Shown in pieces: positions 22,002-23,341 of a stretch of DNA of 23,341 bases (positions are counted from its first letter, which is position 1; each line of letters begins with the position of its first letter). The position numbers and the translations under genes were made by a program. The notes beneath the pieces are model-generated. The model had not been told where the DNA came from and did no database searches. It was given only the letters and a program-made list of their open reading frames with translations. The stretch is from the IMG/VR virus record IMGVR_UViG_3300009124_000108, positions 1-23,341 of that record; one strand, written 5' to 3'. The DNA is from a virus.

Positions 22002-23341
22002 CTACCCCACTATATTGTAAATTGACTTGACAACAATCAAATCATAATTGCTGGTGTCTTCAGCACCAAAATTTGGAACTTTTCCTTGAGATGCAGAAGA
22101 TCCACTACTTGGAACTTGTTGAGAAACAGGAACTGGAAGAACTGTTGTTCCTCCTCCACCAGCCCCCATTGCAATAGGAGGTCCAGGAGGTCTTACAATA
22201 CCACCACCAGGTTGAACTACCGTGGGAGAAGCACCACGATTTAGTTTTGCCTGAATAGATTGTGCTTCTTTACTTCCTGATTTAGCAAACATATCCAATA
22301 AATTTGGTGTTTGCCCCACCGATTGAGGAACCGAACCCCCACCTTTCAGACCTGGCAACATTGAACCAAGAACCTTATTTGCTAAAGCAAGTGAATGTTT
22401 ACCAACTTTACCTTGGGACACCTCACCCAAATACATCCCAATTGCAGGATCATCAATAGCAGCAACCTCAAGAATAGTACCTCCAGCAGCAGTAACCCCC
22501 TTTGCTTCCACAGGAACACCAGGATAATTTCCAAATACTGATGCCATCGCTCTATCGATTGCTGATATTTTATTTGAGTGTGGGTTTAAAACTCCAGCTC
22601 TTCCACCCCTTGCATCAAAATGTAAGTCAACAAATTGAGATCCTTGTGAAGATTCTACTCTACCTGGTAATCCTTTTAGTCCTTTATTACCTTTGTATGC
22701 AGTAATATTTTCAAAAGATATCCTACTGGCGAGTTCTTTGTTCTGTCCAACTAATTGTTTTATCGTTTTAACAAGATGTCTTGTTGCTCTCCATTCTGGA
22801 ACTCCGCCATTTGCAAACTGTGATGTTCCTTCAACAGGACGACCATCAGACCCAAGTGCAATACCTTTCATTGCATTTTCTTCTGATGGTGAATGACCGG
22901 CACCAATAACAAGTTTTCCTACTTGTCCACCACCTTCGAACCCTTGAATACTACCAAACTTCGGTTTGTTTGTACCACCAGCTAAAGCATTTGCAGCAAG
23001 AAGATTTTTGGCACCATATGCTGCTACTGCTTTTTTACTCATCATAATTTCCCCAGGTTGGGCAGCAATCAATTGAGTATCCTTTCCAAGTCCTTTAATT
23101 TTCAGACCACTCTTTCCATCTATTGCACCACCATCAAATAATGAAAGGTTCTTAATATCAATAACAGTTCCACCACCCTCTTGTTGTTGTATCCAGTCTG
23201 GATATTCAATTTTTGGAATATTTGGAATTTTTATTTCTGGAATGTCTGGAAACTTTATATTCCCAACACCTGGCACAATTCTACCGATCTGTTTAAGTGC
23301 GTACTCAATTTCATTAAACGCACTATTCAATGCTCGAATAG
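22002..23341 (-). CDS. Tail protein with amidase_3-like domain, 5'-partial
   Basis: The frame is open through the right edge, so the N-terminus is missing. The first ATG inside the window is internal, and an in-frame TTG at 23330 is not a credible start. The visible 446 residues begin with a helical part and an Ile/Pro-rich stretch (IKFPDIPEIKIPNIPKIEYP). The phrase QPGEIMMSKKAVAAYGAKNLL and Gly-Gly-Gly runs are typical of tail tape-measure proteins. Between about 22420 and 22910 are GAGHSP (His codon 22895-22893), PEWRATRHLVKTIKQL (Glu 22796-22794), VDLHFDA (His 22622-22620) and ILEVAAIDDP (Glu 22469-22467), the order of zinc ligands and catalytic Glu in N-acetylmuramoyl-L-alanine amidases of type 3. 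The C-terminus is Pro/Gly/Ser-rich. Confidence 0.75.
   Translation of the reverse strand, partial: IRALNSAFNEIEYALKQIGRIVPGVGNIKFPDIPEIKIPNIPKIEYPDWIQQQEGGGTVIDIKNLSLFDGGAIDGKSGLKIKGLGKDTQLIAAQPGEIMMSKKAVAAYGAKNLLAANALAGGTNKPKFGSIQGFEGGGQVGKLVIGAGHSPSEENAMKGIALGSDGRPVEGTSQFANGGVPEWRATRHLVKTIKQLVGQNKELASRISFENITAYKGNKGLKGLPGRVESSQGSQFVDLHFDARGGRAGVLNPHSNKISAIDRAMASVFGNYPGVPVEAKGVTAAGGTILEVAAIDDPAIGMYLGEVSQGKVGKHSLALANKVLGSMLPGLKGGGSVPQSVGQTPNLLDMFAKSGSKEAQSIQAKLNRGASPTVVQPGGGIVRPPGPPIAMGAGGGGTTVLPVPVSQQVPSSGSSASQGKVPNFGAEDTSNYDLIVVKSIYNIVG

Noticed and set aside
23328-23341. Start of the amidase-like tail gene at the TTG at 23330.
   Set aside because: The frame stays open up to the window edge and the N-terminal text reads like the middle of a protein, so the true start is outside.

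Overview
This window looks like part of the virion-structure region of a T4-like marine myovirus, most likely a cyanophage of Prochlorococcus or Synechococcus. A related phage of another low-GC marine bacterium, such as a pelagimyophage, cannot be excluded. The evidence is an AT-rich sequence, a gp5-type baseplate hub next to a gp27-like hub protein, very large glycine/threonine/serine-rich fibre proteins of a kind I recognise from T4-like cyanophages (one starting MPLSRLDNFLKN), T4 late-promoter octamers of the form NATAAATA, and a phage tRNA-Leu(UAA). Almost everything is on the minus strand, so transcription runs from high to low coordinates.

Right block (23341 to 13630, minus): a tightly packed, translationally coupled baseplate-hub and tail-tip operon. 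In transcription order it holds a 5'-truncated tail protein with an amidase-like metal site; an 883-residue tape-measure-like protein carrying an RlpA-type double-psi barrel and an M23 endopeptidase domain; a gp27-like hub protein; a gp5-like hub protein that has the OB fold but no lysozyme; a separate beta-helical spike or needle protein; and two paralogous tip/fibre proteins. My reading is that the cell-wall-cutting job done by the lysozyme domain of T4 gp5 is distributed here over two neighbouring proteins with three different wall-active folds.

Middle island (about 13633 to 12334, minus): four small genes of unknown function plus tRNA-Leu(UAA). A near-consensus sigma-70 promoter precedes them, its -35 box overlapping the stop codon of the last structural gene, and a rho-independent terminator follows. 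This looks like an early-expressed cassette set into late structural genes.

Left block (12287 to 1, minus): the fibre/adhesin genes. They are a 1632-residue beta-helix protein, a 764-residue fibre with three tandem repeats and a histidine-rich collar tip, a 973-residue beta-helix protein that shares modules with the 1632-residue one, a small 114-residue structural protein, and a 3'-truncated fibre with a 16-triplet collagen-like segment. The only plus-strand gene is a conserved-looking Cys-rich 108-residue protein at 4735-5061. It shares a 79-bp divergent late-promoter region with the 973-residue gene and overlaps the 764-residue gene tail to tail. No integrase, transposon, CRISPR array or replication gene is visible. 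Apart from the two ends, where genes run off the window, coding density is nearly complete and no gap exceeds 300 bases.
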